A stretch of DNA of 8,595 bases, from assembly GCA_036258055.1 (NCBI GenBank), contig DATAEK010000284.1, positions 1-8,595 of the forward strand, given 5' to 3'. The position numbers and the translations under genes were made by a program. The notes under the pieces are model-generated. The model was not told where the DNA came from. It ran no database searches and was given only the letters and a program-made list of their open reading frames with translations. Below are positions 5,859-8,595 of this stretch, piece by piece (position 1 is the first letter of the stretch; each line of letters starts with the position of its first letter). The DNA comes from DATAEK01 sp036258055 (GTDB lineage: Bacteria; Acidobacteriota; Vicinamibacteria; Vicinamibacterales; 2-12-FULL-66-21).

Positions 5859-6649
5859 CTGAGGCGAGATCCGGCCGCGACCGGCCCGTCGCGCTCGTGA
5901 CCGGCGGCACGCGTGGCATCGGCCTCGGCGTTGCGCGCGCGCTCGCTCGTGGCGGATGGAATCTCGTCATCAGCGGCCTGCGCCCGCCCGGCGACGTGCG
6001 CCCGGTCCTCGGCGAGATCGCTGCGCTCGGCACGTCGGTGTCGTACGTCTCCGCCGACGTGTCCAGCGCGACTGCGCGGGCAGCGCTCGTTCATCACGTG
6101 CGCTCGATGCACGGCACGGTGAACGCGCTCGTCAACAACGCCGGGCGTGCGCCGCGCGTGCGTTCGGACATCCTGGCGGCGACAGAAGAGAGCTTCGAGG
6201 AGCTCGTCCGCACGAACCTCCAGGGCCCCTACTTCCTCACCCAGGCAATTGCCCGCGACATGGTCGAGCAGCGTCAACGAGAGCCGGACTTTCCTGCGTC
6301 GATCGTCTTCGTGACCTCGGTCTCCGCGGAGATGGCATCACCCATGCGCGGAGACTACTGCGTGAGCAAAGCGGGCCTCGCGATGGCGGCAAAACTCTTC
6401 GCGGCTCGATTGGCCGAGTCAGGCATTCCGGTTTTCGATGTGCGCCCCGGCATCATCGCGACGGATATGACCGCGAGCGTCCGCGACGCGTACGACAAAC
6501 GCATCGCCGAGGGGCTGATTCCCGAGGCTCGGTGGGGCACCATCGACGACGTCGGCCGCGCGGTGGCGACGCTGGTTCGCGGGGACATTCCGTACGCCAC
6601 CGGCAGCGTCATTCACGTCGACGGCGGGCTCGCCGTTCCGCGCCTCTGA
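5855..6649 (+). CDS. SDR-family NAD(P)-dependent oxidoreductase (FabG-like)
   Basis: A 264-residue classical short-chain dehydrogenase/reductase, cytoplasmic, usual length. All key elements are present: the dinucleotide-binding TGGTRGIG (16-23), NNAG (94-97), N121, catalytic S155, and Y168-x3-K172 (YCVSK), with the C-terminal PGIIATDM and GSVIHVDGGLA segments. Overall it resembles the group often labelled 3-ketoacyl-ACP reductase, a label that is rarely meaningful outside fatty-acid clusters. ATG 5855 overlaps the GH88 stop in an ATGA, so the two proteins are probably made in fixed proportion. That coupling suggests its substrate is the GH88 product or a direct derivative. SDR reductases of 4-deoxy-5-keto-hexuronates are known from alginate and glycosaminoglycan pathways, so a similar reaction is a reasonable hypothesis. 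Alternatives are a sugar or rhamnose-lactone dehydrogenase. The fold and cofactor class are certain; the substrate is inferred. Confidence 0.9.
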   Translation: MTEARSGRDRPVALVTGGTRGIGLGVARALARGGWNLVISGLRPPGDVRPVLGEIAALGTSVSYVSADVSSATARAALVHHVRSMHGTVNALVNNAGRAPRVRSDILAATEESFEELVRTNLQGPYFLTQAIARDMVEQRQREPDFPASIVFVTSVSAEMASPMRGDYCVSKAGLAMAAKLFAARLAESGIPVFDVRPGIIATDMTASVRDAYDKRIAEGLIPEARWGTIDDVGRAVATLVRGDIPYATGSVIHVDGGLAVPRL

Positions 6650-6658
6650 GCGAGCCGT

Positions 6659-8595
6659 ATGGCCTGGCCTCTTTGTCGCGATGTGTCGCGGGCAGCTCTC
6701 GCGCTGGCGGGCGCCGCAGTGTCGGTCGCATTGGCGATCGTCGATACCTCCACGCTTGCGTCAAGCACGGCTGCCGCGCCGGACTGGCCCGCAATCACCC
6801 GCGAAACCAGGCCGTGGAGCCGGTGGTGGTGGATGGGCAGCGCGGTCGATCGTGCTGGGCTGTCGGCGGACCTCGCGTCGCTCAAACAGGCAGGGATCGG
6901 TGGCGTGGAGATCACGCCGATCTACGGTGTCGCGGGATCGGAGACGCGGTTCGTTCCCTACTTGTCGGAGGCCTGGGTCGCGCTCCTCGAACACACGCTT
7001 GCCGAAGCGAGTCGCCTCGATCTCGGGGTGGACATGGCGACGGGCACGGGCTGGCCGTTCGGCGGCCCCTGGGTTGGCGACCGCGACGCCTGCCGCACGC
7101 TCGCCTTCCGTACCTGGACGCTCGAGGGCGGCGCGCGGCTCGCTGAGTCCATCCGGCTCGATCAGCCGGCATTCCTCCGCGCGATCGGCAATCAGATCTA
7201 CGAGGTGCTCGAGGTCTCCAAAGATGAAGCCGCGCCTCGAGGCACTCGCGCGCAGCCGTTGACGCGACCAATCGCGCGCTCGCTCTCGATCGCCGACGTC
7301 CTCGAGCCCGTCGAAGCGAATCCAAATCTGCAGCAGCTCGCCCTCGAGCAGGTGCGGTATCCCAAGCCGATGCCGCTCGTCGCGCTCGTCGCCTACCCCG
7401 TGCAAGGCGAACCCGTCGATCTCACCTCTCGCGTCAGTGCGAGCGGTACGCTCGAGTGGACCGCGCCTGCCGGCAAATGGACGCTCTACGGCATCTTCCT
7501 CGGCTGGCACGGCAAGATGGTCGAGCGCGCCGCGCCCGGTGGCGAAGGCAACGTCGTCAATCACTTCTCACGCGATGCCCTCGACCACTACCTCGAACGA
7601 TTCGACCGGGCGTTCGCGACGCATCGGCTCGAGGGGCTTCGCGCTTTCTTCAACGATTCGTACGAAATGGACGACGCGGCGGGGGAGTCGGACTGGACGC
7701 AGGCGTTCTTCGAAGAGTTCCAGACGCGGCGTGGATACGACCTGCGGCGTCACTTGCCCGCCCTCCTCGGGACCGGCTCGTCGCCTGACGGCACTCGTGT
7801 GCTCGCCGATTATCGGATGACGATTGCGGATCTGCTGCGGGACGCGTTCACGAGCGAGTGGCGCGACTGGGCGCACCGCCGCGGCGCGATCGTTCGAAAT
7901 CAGGCGCACGGCGCTCCCGGCAATCTTCTCGACCTCTACGCCCTCGCTGTGATTCCGGAGACCGAAGGCACAGAGATTCCTCGAGCGCGCTGGGCGACCT
8001 CCGCAGCACACGTCACCGGACGTCGGCTGGTTTCCGCGGAAACCGCGACGTGGCTTGGCGAACACTTCCGTTCGACGCTCGCCGACGTGCGCGTCGCGGT
8101 CGATCGCTTCTTCGTCGCCGGCGTCAATCACATCGTGTATCACGGCACGGCCTACTCGCCGCCGGACGATCCCTGGCCCGGGTGGCTGTTCTACGCGTCG
8201 GTCGAGTTCAATTCGCGCAATCCCTGGTGGCGGGATTTCGGCGCCCTCAATCAGTACGTCACGCGCGTGCAGTCGTTCCTCCAGGCCGGCGTGCCGGATC
8301 AGGACGTGCTGCTGTACTACCCGTTCTACGACGAGCTCACGAGGCAGGGGCAGTCGCGCTTGCGGCACTTCGGCGGCGCCAATCCGGCGGCTGAGGGAAC
8401 GGCGTTCGAGTTCGCGGCCGACCTCCTCGAGCGTCGCGGTTTCACCTACGACTACATCTCCGACCGGCAGCTGGAGAGTCTGCGCGTCGAAGGAAGCCGG
8501 CTCATTACGAGCGGGGGCGGCTCGTACAAGACGCTGATCATCCCGGCCGGGCATTTCATTTCGCTCGAGACGTTCGAGCGACTGCTGGCGCTGGT
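6659..8595 (+). CDS. GH106-type alpha-L-rhamnosidase, secreted, 3'-truncated by the window
   Basis: The frame stays open from ATG 6659 to the right edge (645 codons), so this is roughly the first two thirds of a family whose members are usually around 900-1100 residues. The N-terminus has a signal peptide: MAWPLCRDVSR, a hydrophobic core at about 12-27 and an Ala-rich cleavage region near residue 40 (STAAA before PDW). The mature protein opens with RPWSRWWWMGSAVD (51-64), GGVEITPIYGV (81-91) and GVDMATGTGWPFGGPWV (123-139), the GH106 barrel signature. Conserved acids that could be catalytic are E336 (NDSYE) and E461 (VSAETATW); NHIVYHG (490-496) also fits. GH106 enzymes invert alpha-L-rhamnosidic bonds, cutting terminal rhamnose from pectic or other plant glycans and glycosides, usually in the periplasm or outside. 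It follows the SDR stop by 9 nt with a GAGCGAG stretch before the start, so it belongs to the same operon. Its exact linkage specificity is unknown. Confidence 0.87.
   Translation, partial: MAWPLCRDVSRAALALAGAAVSVALAIVDTSTLASSTAAAPDWPAITRETRPWSRWWWMGSAVDRAGLSADLASLKQAGIGGVEITPIYGVAGSETRFVPYLSEAWVALLEHTLAEASRLDLGVDMATGTGWPFGGPWVGDRDACRTLAFRTWTLEGGARLAESIRLDQPAFLRAIGNQIYEVLEVSKDEAAPRGTRAQPLTRPIARSLSIADVLEPVEANPNLQQLALEQVRYPKPMPLVALVAYPVQGEPVDLTSRVSASGTLEWTAPAGKWTLYGIFLGWHGKMVERAAPGGEGNVVNHFSRDALDHYLERFDRAFATHRLEGLRAFFNDSYEMDDAAGESDWTQAFFEEFQTRRGYDLRRHLPALLGTGSSPDGTRVLADYRMTIADLLRDAFTSEWRDWAHRRGAIVRNQAHGAPGNLLDLYALAVIPETEGTEIPRARWATSAAHVTGRRLVSAETATWLGEHFRSTLADVRVAVDRFFVAGVNHIVYHGTAYSPPDDPWPGWLFYASVEFNSRNPWWRDFGALNQYVTRVQSFLQAGVPDQDVLLYYPFYDELTRQGQSRLRHFGGANPAAEGTAFEFAADLLERRGFTYDYISDRQLESLRVEGSRLITSGGGSYKTLIIPAGHFISLETFERLLAL

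Noticed and set aside
5956..7146. Plus-strand ORF of 396 codons crossing the SDR/GH106 junction
   Set aside because: It is out of frame with both clear genes, its product is Arg-rich low-complexity, and it spans two recognised coding regions.
7568..8554. Minus-strand ORF of 328 codons opposite the GH106 gene
   Set aside because: No motifs; it mirrors the codon bias of the GH106 frame, which is continuous and family-like across the same bases.

Overview
The window is GC-rich bacterial DNA with a strong G/C bias at third codon positions, tight gene packing and 4-nt stop/start overlaps. The gene families (GH88, GH106, the old-yellow-enzyme branch) and two intergenic repeat styles (a GGYAAAG heptamer array and a GCCGGAC/GTCCGGC palindrome cluster) suggest a soil-type polysaccharide degrader, most plausibly Acidobacteriota (Vicinamibacteria-like). 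This assignment is an impression from style, not a measured one.

Layout. Bases 1-260 hold the 3' end of an aldehyde dehydrogenase that resembles alpha-ketoglutaric semialdehyde dehydrogenase. A 224-nt gap follows with a hairpin and a seven-unit heptamer repeat. Then comes a small secreted protein of unknown function (485-835), converging on a minus-strand operon across a compact inverted-repeat cluster (853-883). The minus-strand operon, read right to left, is a GntR/FCD regulator (4334-3549), an old-yellow-enzyme-type flavin oxidoreductase (3552-2107) and an MFS transporter (2102-885). The first two overlap by 4 nt and the last two are 4 nt apart. Divergent from it is a plus-strand operon: GH88 unsaturated glucuronyl hydrolase (4473-5858), SDR oxidoreductase (5855-6649, 4-nt overlap) and a secreted GH106 alpha-L-rhamnosidase-like enzyme (6659 to beyond the window edge). 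The 138-nt divergent region carries a perfect 12-bp palindrome, ATCATATATGAT, a good candidate operator for the GntR protein.

How it may work together (inference). The locus looks like a catabolic module for a glycan or glycoside containing both L-rhamnose and a lyase-generated 4,5-unsaturated uronic acid. The exported GH106 would remove rhamnose outside the cytoplasm, and the MFS carrier would import an acidic product. Cytoplasmic GH88 would release the unsaturated uronate, and the SDR and/or the flavin enzyme would reduce the resulting keto-deoxy sugar acid or another enone. The GntR protein would sense an acidic intermediate. No polysaccharide lyase, kinase or aldolase is visible, so the pathway is incomplete here and the substrate is not determined. 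A GH88-SDR-GH106 operon divergent from GntR-OYE-MFS is the most interesting system in the window.
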